A stretch of 64,000 bases of DNA, taken from Paraburkholderia sp. BCC1884. Its GTDB lineage: Bacteria; Pseudomonadota; Gammaproteobacteria; Burkholderiales; Burkholderiaceae. The DNA lies in assembly GCF_900996225.1 (NCBI RefSeq), contig NZ_CAAJGL010000068.1, positions 496,001-560,000 on the forward strand. Reading direction: 5' to 3'. The notes beneath the pieces are model-generated. The model was not told the DNA's origin and made no database searches. It saw only the letters and a list, made by a program, of their open reading frames with translations. Shown piece by piece: positions 1-7,926 of this stretch. Position numbers and translations under genes: made by a program. Every line of letters begins with the position of its first letter. Position 1 is the stretch's first letter.

Positions 1-944
1 AGCGCCTCCTCGACCCGGTCCTCCTGCTCCAGTGCAAGACCGAGGTTCGCATACAGAATCGCCGATTTCGGGTACTGCTTCAACGCTTCGCGAGCCTGCC
101 GCTCGGCTTCCTGCGGCTGTTTCCGACTGACCAGCAGCGCTGTCTTGCCGGCGAGTGCCCATTCGACCTGATCGGACGCGGGCATGTTCAGCACCTCGTC
201 GTAGATCGCATCCACCTTGGCGTAGTTGCATTGTTTCGGCGAGCAGTGGGTCTTCTGGACTTCCGAGAAGAGATGGCTCGCGAGCAGATTCGGCTCGGCG
301 AGGTGCATGGACGCCGTTGCGATGTCGCTGACGAATTTTTCCAGATCGCGTCCCTCGAAGGGGACCAATTGATCGTGTGTATCGAAGGGGCCGTTTTCGA
401 TCTGTACGTGCGCGACATACGTGTCCGCGCTGTTGTCGACCTTCGTAATGCCGATATGCACGACGACATCCGCGCGCTTCAATGCGCTCTTTAGAAACCG
501 AACCACCGTCGCATAGGAGAAGTTCTCCCCCGGGATCTGGATGTCCGGTTGCGTTTCGCTATCGCTCATCGCGTCGTGCGGCACCGAGTCGCCGTCTTTG
601 GCGATTTTCAGCATCGAAGCCATGATGCGTTGAGCCAGAAAGGTCGACGAATAACCGCGCTCCACGAGTGTGTTCGGTGTGTCGACGGGCGGCACCAGCA
701 ACTGCCGCGTGAATACGCTGTTCACGGCGAGGCCGGCAAACCATACGGCAAGCGCTACGACCATCCATGGCAAAACATACGGCCACAATTGCTTCGGCCC
801 ACGCGCGATGACACCGGCGGCGTGCAGACCTCGCCTCATGGCGCCCGCATCGTCGCCGCCATCACGACACGTCGCGTTGCCGCGCCCCGCGAATGACAAG
901 GTGAGCCAGGGACCAGACCGGCGTGAACTATCCATACTCGACAT
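1..944 (-). CDS. Membrane-anchored tetratricopeptide-repeat protein, partial (C-terminus beyond window)
   Basis: An open reading frame runs uninterrupted from an ATG at 944 to the left edge, giving about 314 residues with no stop seen. A GAGG ribosome-binding site lies 6 bases before the ATG. Around residues 60-80 there is one hydrophobic segment (LPWMVVALAVWFAGLAVN), which predicts a single transmembrane anchor with the rest of the protein in the periplasm. The visible C-terminal part has the alternating Ala/Leu/Tyr helical pattern of TPR repeats (for example QYPKSAILYANLGLALEQ). The middle part (VVVHIGITKVDNSADTYVAHV) was not assigned to a family. The function is unknown; a scaffold role is only an inference from the TPRs. 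Confidence 0.75.
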   Translation of the reverse strand, partial: MSSMDSSRRSGPWLTLSFAGRGNATCRDGGDDAGAMRRGLHAAGVIARGPKQLWPYVLPWMVVALAVWFAGLAVNSVFTRQLLVPPVDTPNTLVERGYSSTFLAQRIMASMLKIAKDGDSVPHDAMSDSETQPDIQIPGENFSYATVVRFLKSALKRADVVVHIGITKVDNSADTYVAHVQIENGPFDTHDQLVPFEGRDLEKFVSDIATASMHLAEPNLLASHLFSEVQKTHCSPKQCNYAKVDAIYDEVLNMPASDQVEWALAGKTALLVSRKQPQEAERQAREALKQYPKSAILYANLGLALEQEDRVEEA

Positions 945-1194
945 GACGCACCTCAATTCAATCGACATTGCCAGGACCCGACGGGGCTCAGGTCGGTATT
1001 GCATCGACTGTGCCATCGGGCGCGGCGTCTTATGCGACGGGCTTCTCAGCGGTTGCCGTCCGCGTGAGGCCGTGGAGGTGTTGTGTGCCGCCCAACGGAT
1101 GTCGGCCAGATGTACGCATCAAAAGCAACAGAACGAACCAGGCGAACTGACGGCGCGGGCGGATCAGCTAGTCCGGCCACGTCGCCTGCCTGAA

Positions 1195-1458
1195 TCAGTT
1201 GCCTTTGAACACACCCTGAATAAGCGCCGAATCGCCGTTTTTCTGTGACTGCACGAGTTGCTGGTAGACGTCAGCACGCGTCAATGCTTCCGTATGGGCG
1301 GGACCACCTGACATCGACATGGTGGCGGGTTGGCCGCCGACGGCGTCGGCCGCGGTGGGTTGCGCCTGAGCCTCGGGTTGGGGCGGTGCATCCTGCGCAC
1401 GCGCCTGCAAGGTGAGCACGCCGAGCAGCCCTGCGGCGACGATCAAAGCCTTTTTCAT
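1195..1458 (-). CDS. Small exported protein, DUF4148-like
   Basis: An 87-residue protein with a clear Sec signal peptide (MKKALIVAAGLLGVLTLQARAQ, cleavage expected after ARA). It continues with a Pro/Gln/Ala-rich low-complexity stretch and a short conserved-looking tail beginning LTRADVYQQLVQSQKNGDS. The 'LTRA[DE]V..(Q/E)LV' tail resembles small periplasmic DUF4148 proteins that are numerous in Burkholderia; this is pattern recognition, not a search result. The start at 1458 is chosen over an upstream in-frame ATG because AGGAGAGG lies directly before it. The function is unknown. Confidence 0.65.
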   Translation of the reverse strand: MKKALIVAAGLLGVLTLQARAQDAPPQPEAQAQPTAADAVGGQPATMSMSGGPAHTEALTRADVYQQLVQSQKNGDSALIQGVFKGN

Positions 1459-1815
1459 GTCCCTCTCCTTCAAGCCGGTGACGCGGCATTCGCGACACCT
1501 CGTTGCGAAAGTCTCATCGAGGTCCGCATGCGGAAACTATGCGAGTGGTCGATGAGGTACATGACGAAGACGCTGACCGGCTTGCTTGTCGAATTCTGCG
1601 CAGCGCACCAGAGAGGTGCGTTAGCGAAATACTGCTTCGGGCAAGGAAAGGTGCGCGCTGGAGACTTTCTGGTTCGGCGACGTTTGCGGAGTCGGTTTTG
1701 TCCGCGTCATGAGAAGGAGACGGAATTCGTGTGAACGAATTCAAGTATTAATCAGCCATCCTTAATGCGAATGCGGCGCCCGATTCGGGGTGCGATCCAG
1801 GCGCTTTACGTTGTG
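1459..1815. other. Intergenic region, no gene recognised
   Basis: Open frames here lack ribosome-binding sites and have no recognisable protein character. The only structure seen is an 8-bp inverted repeat, GAATTCGT / ACGAATTC, with a 4-base loop at 1723-1742. Confidence 0.5.
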
Positions 1816-2094
1816 TCAGCAGGGAGCGATCTCCGGGCTGCAGACGACAAGGCGCTCGTTGACCTGATCGAGGAGGCCGGATTTTTTCCACCCTATATAC
1901 CGGAGATAACAGGTTTGCTGCGGAGGAAAGCATGCCGGAAGCCGGTGCCACTTCTCTTGCCTTTGCTGCAGCCAAAGTATCGCGCCGAGAATCTCGCGAT
2001 CGCTGCGGCGAGGTCGTCCTCGAACGGAGCACAGTTCGGGAAAGAGATCTTTAACGCGGGCCCAATCCGCATCAGAGAGAGGAATTTCTAGCAT
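1816..2094 (-). pseudogene. Orphan DUF4096-type transposase domain (IS5-family N-terminal fragment)
   Basis: The 92-residue product begins MLEIPLSDADWARVKDLFPE and contains GRPRRSDREILGAILWLQQ and KWHRLPACFPPQQTCYLRYI. This is the helix-turn-helix-like N-terminal domain (DUF4096) of IS5-family transposases. The DDE catalytic part is missing: the frame stops right after SGLLDQVNERLVV, and no continuation is found downstream (below 1816) in other frames. No flanking terminal inverted repeats typical of an IS were found. It is either a remnant or one of the stand-alone DUF4096 ORFs that I recall being common in Burkholderia genomes. Confidence 0.6.
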
Positions 2095-2125
2095 CGGTTG
2101 CCTTGGAAGGCGATATGGGGAATTG

Positions 2126-2157
2126 GTATCGATTGCATGTTGCAATGCAATCGATAC
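2126..2157. repeat. 13-bp perfect inverted repeat (hairpin/cruciform or operator)
   Basis: GTATCGATTGCAT at 2126-2138 and ATGCAATCGATAC at 2145-2157 are perfect complements around a 6-base loop. There is no U-tract on either side, so it does not look like an intrinsic terminator. It sits just upstream of the transposase fragment on the minus strand. A second, shorter inverted repeat (GCTCATTG / CAATGAGC, 4-base loop) lies at 2283-2302. Confidence 0.7.
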
Positions 2158-2395
2158 TAGAGAAACTCTATTGCCGGGTCAATTCCTCAGTTATAAAGCG
2201 TTGCATCGGGTGCAATTGGCTTTCGGCTCCCTTGGAATTTCTTGCGCGGTATGCAGTTTTTGTGCGTTGCGATGGCCACCATGCTCATTGAAAACAATGA
2301 GCCAGCCGAGCGTAAGAAATCTTTTATATCGGCAGATGCGGTACGTTCCAGTGAGTGACTTCTTAAGATGGCGTGAGTATGGTTCGCTATCCGAA

Positions 2396-3664
2396 TCAAG
2401 TACCCGTACGCGTAAGCCGCGCGATGAGGCCATTCTTTGCGATCCACTCCGCGTAAGCGCGATACTCGGGATCGTTCATCAAATGCCGTTCCTCGGTCTT
2501 CGCGCGCATGAAGTACAGCAGATTGACGGCGATCAGCGCGGCGCAATGCGTCACGGCAAGCCGCCAGCCGAGCGGCTCGATGAATGGAACCGTGACCATC
2601 CAGTAAGACAGGTTCTTCGCGATGTAAGCAGGATGTTTGGTGAACCGATAAGGCCCGGAAGTAATGATGCCGCGGTTGGTCAGGTTGGAAAATCGTAAGC
2701 CGAACGAGATGGTCGCCATGGCGTAGCACAGCAACAATGCGATGATCACCGTACCCCACACGATCCGTAACGTTGGCACTGAAAGCAGCCAACTGTCCCA
2801 GAACATCGATCCTTCGTAGTGAATGTACTGGTTCGAGATCAGCGACCAGAACGGCTGATAGCAGATCAGCGCCACGAGCCAGCCCAGCGTGGTCGGCTCC
2901 GCGCTGCGCACATGGCTGTCGAGAATGCGTAGCGTGCACAGATAGCCGACGGTGCCGAACATGAGGTCCATCGCAAAGGAGAGGTCGTACATGAAGCGGA
3001 ACGTCGCGAGCGAGTTGGGTGCATTCAGGGCGAGCGTCAACGAAGCGTCGAGGTGGTCCGCGTTGGTCGACAGATAGACGATCATCAACGGCAGGAAGAA
3101 TGCCTTGACCATCCAGCCGGCCAGCATTTCGCGCAGCGGGCGCCAGTTGGCGGGACGCTCACCGCGAAACAGCAGGCGAGCCCAAAGCAGGTACGCGTCG
3201 TCCACCTCGCGTTGATGGCGGTCCATCCAGGCAAAGTAGAACGGCGCCGCGACGAGCACGTACGGCGCGAGCGTGCGGAGCAGCGACCAGAACGGGCGGT
3301 AGAAGGCGCCCTGGTACTCGGGCAGCAACCAGTAAAGCGCGCCGATGCCCGCATAGACTGAAGCGAGTGCCGCGAGACGCCACGCCACGCGCCCTACGTC
3401 AAGGGAGCGCACGGGGCTGCTCGCGAGCCCGGCGCTCGGGCGCAGATAGACGCGCGCGACAAAGAGTTCGTAGGCGGCGATGGTCGCGATGATCGCGAGG
3501 CAAGCCACGGTGCTGCGCGTCGCGCCGTCCAGCGCGGTGCTGTCGCGCAGCATCCAGAGCGTCAGCAGACCTGCGGCGATGCCGGCGAGGCCGACTGAAA
3601 ACGGCGTCGCGGAACGCGGCCGCGAATCCTGGGCGTGCGTGACGGTGTCGAAAATGGAGTTCAT
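2396..3664 (-). CDS. Polytopic membrane protein with C-terminal ICMT/PEMT-type methyltransferase domain
   Basis: A 422-residue protein with about nine to ten hydrophobic segments. The C-terminal ~110 residues carry the signature of the isoprenylcysteine carboxyl-methyltransferase / phospholipid methyltransferase superfamily: GIITSGPYRFTKHPAYIAKN (SAM-contacting 'GPYR..RHPxY' motif, here KHPAY) and, near the end, AKTEERHLMNDPEYRAYAEW (the 'EE..L....Y..Y' motif). The N-terminal ~300 residues form extra membrane segments not usual for the minimal enzyme. The substrate is unknown; in bacteria lipid or quinone-like acceptors are plausible. It reads in the same direction as the collagen-like lipoprotein gene upstream, with a hairpin between them. 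Confidence 0.7.
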   Translation of the reverse strand: MNSIFDTVTHAQDSRPRSATPFSVGLAGIAAGLLTLWMLRDSTALDGATRSTVACLAIIATIAAYELFVARVYLRPSAGLASSPVRSLDVGRVAWRLAALASVYAGIGALYWLLPEYQGAFYRPFWSLLRTLAPYVLVAAPFYFAWMDRHQREVDDAYLLWARLLFRGERPANWRPLREMLAGWMVKAFFLPLMIVYLSTNADHLDASLTLALNAPNSLATFRFMYDLSFAMDLMFGTVGYLCTLRILDSHVRSAEPTTLGWLVALICYQPFWSLISNQYIHYEGSMFWDSWLLSVPTLRIVWGTVIIALLLCYAMATISFGLRFSNLTNRGIITSGPYRFTKHPAYIAKNLSYWMVTVPFIEPLGWRLAVTHCAALIAVNLLYFMRAKTEERHLMNDPEYRAYAEWIAKNGLIARLTRTGT

Positions 3665-3691
3665 GTCAGCCTCGTTGTCATGACATAGAAG

Positions 3692-3725
3692 GCGGCCGGG
3701 CTTTTGTTTTTTTAGGCCCGGCCGC
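3692..3725 (-). terminator. 10-bp GC hairpin between the collagen-like gene and the ICMT-like gene
   Basis: GCGGCCGGGC (3692-3701) pairs with GCCCGGCCGC (3716-3725). The T/A run lies in the loop instead of after the stem, so it is not a canonical Rho-independent terminator. Its position, 17 bases beyond the stop codon at 3742 of the minus-strand lipoprotein gene, suggests termination or 3' end protection. Confidence 0.45.
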
Positions 3726-3741
3726 TGCGCGGAAAAACGCT

Positions 3742-5634
3742 TTATTTGCCGGCCGTGACGCCGCCGAGCAATCCGCCGACCAGGTTCGTCACCGGCGCCA
3801 GCGGATTCTTGCTGTTCGAACCGCCCGAGCCGCTAGCCGTGCCGCCGGCAAGTCCGCCGATGAGGCCGGTGACCGGATTGGCCGACGTGCTGCTTTGCGT
3901 GGCGCTGACGCTGCCTGTGACACTGACTGTCAACGAGCCGACCAGCGTGACGACCGGTGTGAGCGGGTTGCCCGTGCCCGTTGCGCCGCCGGGCGATCCG
4001 ACTTTGCCGAGCAGGCCCGTGAGCGGTGCCAGCAAGCCTGCCGCGCCACCTGTGCCGCCACTGCCGCCGAGCGATCCGAGGTTGCCGATCAGTCCGGTCA
4101 ACGGCGGGATGCCGATCGAGCCACCGCCTACGCCGCCAAGGCCGCCCAAGCCGCCGAGCGGCCCGAGCAGGCCGGTGATCGGCGCGAGGGGATTGGTCGT
4201 CGCGCCGGTGAAGAGTCCGCCGGTGCTCGTGACAGTTTTGCCGAGTTGGCTCACGACACCGCCGACGTCCTTGCCGACCTGATCGCCCGTTGCGCCAGAC
4301 ACCTTGATACCGGCTGAATCGAATCCGTTGCCGAGCGTGCTGAACAGGGTATTGAGCGGCGCGCCGAGACCGGTGGCGTTGCCGAGCGTTTGCGTGGTGT
4401 TCGAAACGGCGAGCGTGATCGGGTTGATCGCGGTGCTGAGTTGCGTCTCGACTTGCTGAACCGGCGCGCTGGATAGCGCGGTATCCAGACCGGAGCCAAC
4501 GGCAGTGACGCCGCTGCCGACGCCGCCGACGACGCTGCCCAAGGGATTTGTCAGCGGGGCGAGCGGAGCCAGCGGTCCGCTGCCGAGGCTGGTTACTACG
4601 CCGCCGAGTGCGGTGACGGCAGTTCCAGTGTCGGAGACGACGCCGGAGGTGGAAGTCAGGGTGGGTCCGAGCGGATTGGCTGCGCTGCCCACGGTGCCGA
4701 GTCCGGCGGCCGTGCCGTTGCCAAGCACCTTGACGCCGTTGCCCAGATCGGTGAGTGCGTTGCCGAGGTCGCCGGTCGTCGCGCCGTTGATGCCGGGGAT
4801 AGACGTGCCGGTAACTTTGGTGCCGCCATCGGCGACCGTCGTGCCGACAGCAGTGATGAGGTTGCCGGTTTGCGTGATGATGTTGCCGAGCGGGGTGGAG
4901 GAGGTACCCGAAGTACCCGAAGTACCCGAAGTACCCGAAGTGCCCGAAGTACCCGAAGTACCCGAAGTGCCCGAAGTACCCGAAGTACCCGAAGTACCCG
5001 AAGTACCCGAAGTACCCGAAGTACCCGAAGTACCCGAAGTACCCGAAGTACCCGAAGTACCCGAAGTACCCGAAGTGCCCGAAGTGCCCGATGTACCCGA
5101 TGTACCCGATGTACCCGAAGTGCCGGAAGTACCCGATGTACCCGATGTACCCGATGTACCCGACGTGCCGGAAGTGCCGGAAGTGCCGGAAGTGCCGGAA
5201 GTACCCGAAGTGCCGGAGGTGCCGGAGGTGCCGGAAGTGCCCGAAGTACCCGAAGTACCCGAAGTGCCGGAAGTACCCGAAGTGCCGGAAGTACCCGAAG
5301 TGCCGGAAGTACCCGAAGTGCCGGAAGTGCCGGAAGTACCCGAAGTGCCGGAAGTACCCGAAGTGCCGGAGGTGCCGGAAGTGCCCGAAGTACCCGAAGT
5401 ACCCGAAGTACCCGAAGTACCCGAAGTACCCGAAGTACCCGAAGTACCCGATGTACCGGACGTGCCTGAAGTACCCGAAGTAGTACCCGAAGTACTCCCC
5501 GTCCCCGAAGTCCCGCCAAGGCCGCTGCCGCCGATCCCGCTGCTAGGCAGATGAAGAGTGGACCCGCAGCCATAGAGCGCGAGCAAGGTAGAAGTCGCGA
5601 CGGCGATGGCGGTCCGACTGGCGAATTTTTGCAT
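3742..5634 (-). CDS. Collagen-like lipoprotein with (Gly-Thr-Ser)64 repeat
   Basis: A 630-residue protein. The signal peptide ends in LLALYGC, so Cys23 is a likely lipidation site. Residues about 52-244 are 64 back-to-back Gly-Thr-Ser triplets, giving glycine at every third position as in collagen-like proteins but without proline. The C-terminal ~385 residues are Gly/Val/Thr/Leu-rich pseudo-repeats ([15 protein letters not shown]..., [12 protein letters not shown]...) of the type seen in Burkholderia 'collagen-like triple helix repeat' surface proteins. The product is probably an outer-membrane or surface fibre. The gene is monocistronic or followed by the ICMT-like gene. Sequencing and assembly across the repeat may be length-uncertain. 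Confidence 0.75.
   Translation of the reverse strand: MQKFASRTAIAVATSTLLALYGCGSTLHLPSSGIGGSGLGGTSGTGSTSGTTSGTSGTSGTSGTSGTSGTSGTSGTSGTSGTSGTSGTSGTSGTSGTSGTSGTSGTSGTSGTSGTSGTSGTSGTSGTSGTSGTSGTSGTSGTSGTSGTSGTSGTSGTSGTSGTSGTSGTSGTSGTSGTSGTSGTSGTSGTSGTSGTSGTSGTSGTSGTSGTSGTSGTSGTSGTSGTSGTSGTSGTSGTSGTSGTSSTPLGNIITQTGNLITAVGTTVADGGTKVTGTSIPGINGATTGDLGNALTDLGNGVKVLGNGTAAGLGTVGSAANPLGPTLTSTSGVVSDTGTAVTALGGVVTSLGSGPLAPLAPLTNPLGSVVGGVGSGVTAVGSGLDTALSSAPVQQVETQLSTAINPITLAVSNTTQTLGNATGLGAPLNTLFSTLGNGFDSAGIKVSGATGDQVGKDVGGVVSQLGKTVTSTGGLFTGATTNPLAPITGLLGPLGGLGGLGGVGGGSIGIPPLTGLIGNLGSLGGSGGTGGAAGLLAPLTGLLGKVGSPGGATGTGNPLTPVVTLVGSLTVSVTGSVSATQSSTSANPVTGLIGGLAGGTASGSGGSNSKNPLAPVTNLVGGLLGGVTAGK
4904..5479 (-). 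repeat. 9-bp tandem repeat, 64 units (VNTR) in the collagen-like gene
   Basis: The plus-strand unit is GTRCCSGAW, mostly gtacccgaa with variants gtgcccgaa, gtgccggaa and gtacccgat. The 576 bases from 4904 to 5479 are exactly 64 units with no indel, so copy-number change always keeps the reading frame. Units flanking the block are diverged (gtagtacccgaagtactcccc). Confidence 0.95.
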
Positions 5635-5846
5635 GATGTCCCCGTTGAACGTCTATTGACGGAGTCATCATTTGCAAGTTGTACGCCAAACACGACTTAT
5701 GCTGCGATTTGGTCAATCCGACACAAAAATGCCGCGTCCAGCGCCTGCAAAAACAATTAATAGCGAAAAAACGTCAAATTGATCGACGTGGACGAGGTCG
5801 TGTTCCGTATGCGTGCTACGTAACGTCGAAGGCCGCCGTAACACCC

Positions 5847-7010
5847 TCAGAACGCAGCCGTATAAATCGCCAGCGCATCGCTTTCGCTCACTGGTCGCGG
5901 ATTATTGACCAGCAGGCGTGTCTGCAACATGGCGTCGCTCGCCATGCGTTCGAGCCCGCTACGCTCGATCCCGACATCACGCAGCCGCGCCGGAATCGCC
6001 GTTGCTTCAATCATGCGTTCGATTCGCTCGATTAGCGCCTGGGTCTTACTTTCGGCGCTCCCCGTCACGCCCGGCACGACTATTTCGGCCAGTTCGGCAT
6101 AGAGATGCGCCGCCGCCTCGGCATTGAAGCGCAAAACATGCGGCAACACGAGCGCATTCGAAAGACCATGCGGCACGTGATAAATACCGCCGATCGGGTA
6201 TGCCAGCGCATGCACCGCCGCCACCGGCGAGTTGGCGAACGCCTGACCCGCGAAGGTCGCGCCGAGTAGCATCGCCTCGCGCGCGGCGCGATTCTGCCCG
6301 TCCTCGCAAGCCGGCAACAGATTGCGCGACAACAACTCCAGTGCCTTGACCGCCAGCATGTCGGAAACCGGATTCTTCAGATGCGCCGATGTGTACGCTT
6401 CGATGGCATGCACCATCGCGTCGACGCCGGTTGCCGCGGTCGCCGCGAGTGGCAGGCCGAGTGTGAGTTCCGCGTCGAGAATCGCCAGATCCGCGATCAA
6501 CTGCGGCGCGACCACACCCATTTTCCGGGCTTCGCCCACCGTCACGATCGATACGGCCGTGACTTCCGAACCGGTGCCGGCCGTAGTCGGCATCTGCACG
6601 AGCGGCAGGCGCGCCACCGTGATCCTGTTCACGCCGTACATGTCGCTGAGCGCCTGCTCTTGCTGCGGCGCGAGCACGGCAATCAGCTTCGCCACATCCA
6701 TCGACGATCCGCCGCCGAGCCCGAGCACGATTTCCGCGCCGGCCGCCCGCGCGCGCGAGGTCGCTTCGAGCACGATATGTTCGGGCGGGTCGGCGATCAC
6801 GTCGTCGATCACCGTGGCATTCCAGCCGTGCGCCGCGAGATCGGCCAGCGCGGGATTCAGCAGTCCGCTGGTGTGCAGGAAGCCGTCGGTGATTACGCAC
6901 AGGCGAGTGAGCGCCGGGAACTGCGCGCGCAACAAAGCGCCGAGCCGGCGCGCCGCGCCGAACTCCGCGATCAGCGTCGGCACGGTTTGAAAGCGGAATG
7001 CGTTCGTCAT
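5847..7010 (-). CDS. Iron-containing alcohol dehydrogenase (maleylacetate reductase-like)
   Basis: The 387-residue length is normal for the Fe-ADH family (group III). The NAD(P)-binding GLGGGSSMDVAK (around residue 97) and PTTAGTGSEVT (around 140) motifs are present. The metal ligands are an Asp in AILDAELT, and His residues in DAMVHAIEAYT, AVHALAYPIG and HVPHGLSNAL. It oxidises or reduces a small alcohol/aldehyde in the cytoplasm. It is the last gene of the seven-gene minus-strand operon and its ATG overlaps the stop of the ABM gene (ATGA). In this context a hydroxyaldehyde, dihydroxyacetone-like or reductone intermediate is a plausible substrate, but this is inference. Confidence 0.85.
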   Translation of the reverse strand: MTNAFRFQTVPTLIAEFGAARRLGALLRAQFPALTRLCVITDGFLHTSGLLNPALADLAAHGWNATVIDDVIADPPEHIVLEATSRARAAGAEIVLGLGGGSSMDVAKLIAVLAPQQEQALSDMYGVNRITVARLPLVQMPTTAGTGSEVTAVSIVTVGEARKMGVVAPQLIADLAILDAELTLGLPLAATAATGVDAMVHAIEAYTSAHLKNPVSDMLAVKALELLSRNLLPACEDGQNRAAREAMLLGATFAGQAFANSPVAAVHALAYPIGGIYHVPHGLSNALVLPHVLRFNAEAAAHLYAELAEIVVPGVTGSAESKTQALIERIERMIEATAIPARLRDVGIERSGLERMASDAMLQTRLLVNNPRPVSESDALAIYTAAF

Positions 7011-7315
7011 GCTGCGTCCCCAGGCACCATATGGCTCGATACTTCACGACGGTCGAGCAGCGGAATGAGAATGCCGAAGCCGAGCCGCTGGAAATGTTCC
7101 GTCTCGCGATGCTCGGCGAGTCCGCTGGCGTCGCTGTACTGTTCGAGAATCACGAAATGGTCCGGGTCGAGCGGCGAGCGGAAAAATTCGTAGAAGACGT
7201 TCTTCGGCTCCGTGCGCGTTGCCGCGGCCAGTTCGGTGAGGGGCTTCACGAGTGCGTCGCCGTTGCCGGGTTTGGCGAAATAATGCGCGATCACTTGCAG
7301 GTAAGCAGCAGCCAT
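7007..7315 (-). CDS. ABM-domain (antibiotic biosynthesis monooxygenase-like) protein
   Basis: A 102-residue protein with the single ferredoxin-like ABM fold pattern: YLQVIAHYFAKPGNGDALVK..., the ENVFYEFF-type strand (here KNVFYEFFRSPLDPDHFVILEQYSD), AEHRETEHFQ, and a C-terminal strand. Members of this family are cofactor-free monooxygenases, quinol or aldehyde-acting enzymes, or LsrG-type isomerases. It overlaps the iron alcohol dehydrogenase gene by ATGA and follows glpP by about 30 bases, so it is co-transcribed with the polyol operon. The substrate is unknown. Confidence 0.8.
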   Translation of the reverse strand: MAAAYLQVIAHYFAKPGNGDALVKPLTELAAATRTEPKNVFYEFFRSPLDPDHFVILEQYSDASGLAEHRETEHFQRLGFGILIPLLDRREVSSHMVPGDAA

Positions 7316-7346
7316 CGATTACTCCAACTAGATGTACTTCAGGGTG

Positions 7347-7922
7347 TCAACGTGCCGGGTCCAGATTCCACAGCTCGCTGTCGCTGGTCGATACGGCGAC
7401 CGCGCCGTTCTTCAACGCATCGCGCACGTCGCCCTTATTGCAGACGAAACCCGAGGTGACGATCGGCGGCAAGGCCTTGCGGTCCTGCTCGGACAGATGC
7501 GAGAGCATGGGCGCAGGCATCAGTTGTACCAGATTCGGATCGCTTTGCTCCAATGCCTTGACGCTGCGCGGCCAGGTGGAGCGGTCCGTCACGAACACTT
7601 TCTGCATCGTGACGAGACCGGCCCGATTGCCGCGCTGGATAGTCGCCACCCGGGTCGAGACGAGACTGGTGACGCCGATGTCCGCCAGATACTCGACGCC
7701 GCCTTTGTCCTGCGAAAGCCCATCGCAACTGTCGATGTTGACGATCACATACTTGCCGGCCTTCGTGAGCGCCGCCACCACCGGGTGCAATCGGCGCAGA
7801 TCGACATTCGCGACGATGCAGATTTCAGCCGCGCTTTCGAGGAACGTGTCGACCTGCTCGACGCCGAACAGCGTCGCGATGACCGGATGGCGCGTGAGGC
7901 GCGCCCCAAGTGACTTGTCCAT
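7347..7922 (-). CDS. glpP: GlpP-family glycerol-3-phosphate-responsive antiterminator
   Basis: The 191 residues match the GlpP family TIM-barrel-like pattern: N-terminal HPVIATLFGVEQVDTFLES, EICIVANVDLRRLHPVVAAL, YVIVNIDSCDGLSQDKGGVEYL, the QKVFVTDRSTWPRSVKAL segment, and the C-terminal PPIVTSGFVCNKGDVRDAL and GAVAVSTSDSELWNL. In Bacillus GlpP binds G3P and glpFK/glpD leader RNA to prevent termination. Here it lies inside the structural operon, 4 bases after the flavoenzyme gene, instead of at the front. It may therefore autoregulate its own operon, or have been recruited as a G3P-binding protein. Gene order with a GlpD homologue and an FGGY kinase supports the family call. Confidence 0.85.
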   Translation of the reverse strand: MDKSLGARLTRHPVIATLFGVEQVDTFLESAAEICIVANVDLRRLHPVVAALTKAGKYVIVNIDSCDGLSQDKGGVEYLADIGVTSLVSTRVATIQRGNRAGLVTMQKVFVTDRSTWPRSVKALEQSDPNLVQLMPAPMLSHLSEQDRKALPPIVTSGFVCNKGDVRDALKNGAVAVSTSDSELWNLDPAR

Positions 7923-7926
7923 ATGA

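Noticed and set aside
1330..1734. 134-codon plus-strand ORF
   Set aside because: Overlaps the signal-peptide gene in antisense, no RBS, Arg/Leu-rich composition of a shadow frame in high-GC DNA.
4904..5479. Regular repeats considered as a CRISPR array
   Set aside because: The units are 9 bp, contiguous, coding and without spacers.
4505..5554. Long plus-strand ORF of Val-Pro-Glu repeats
   Set aside because: It is the antisense reading of the Gly-Thr-Ser repeat. A 9-bp repeat opens every frame. The minus strand has the signal peptide and sensible flanking sequence.
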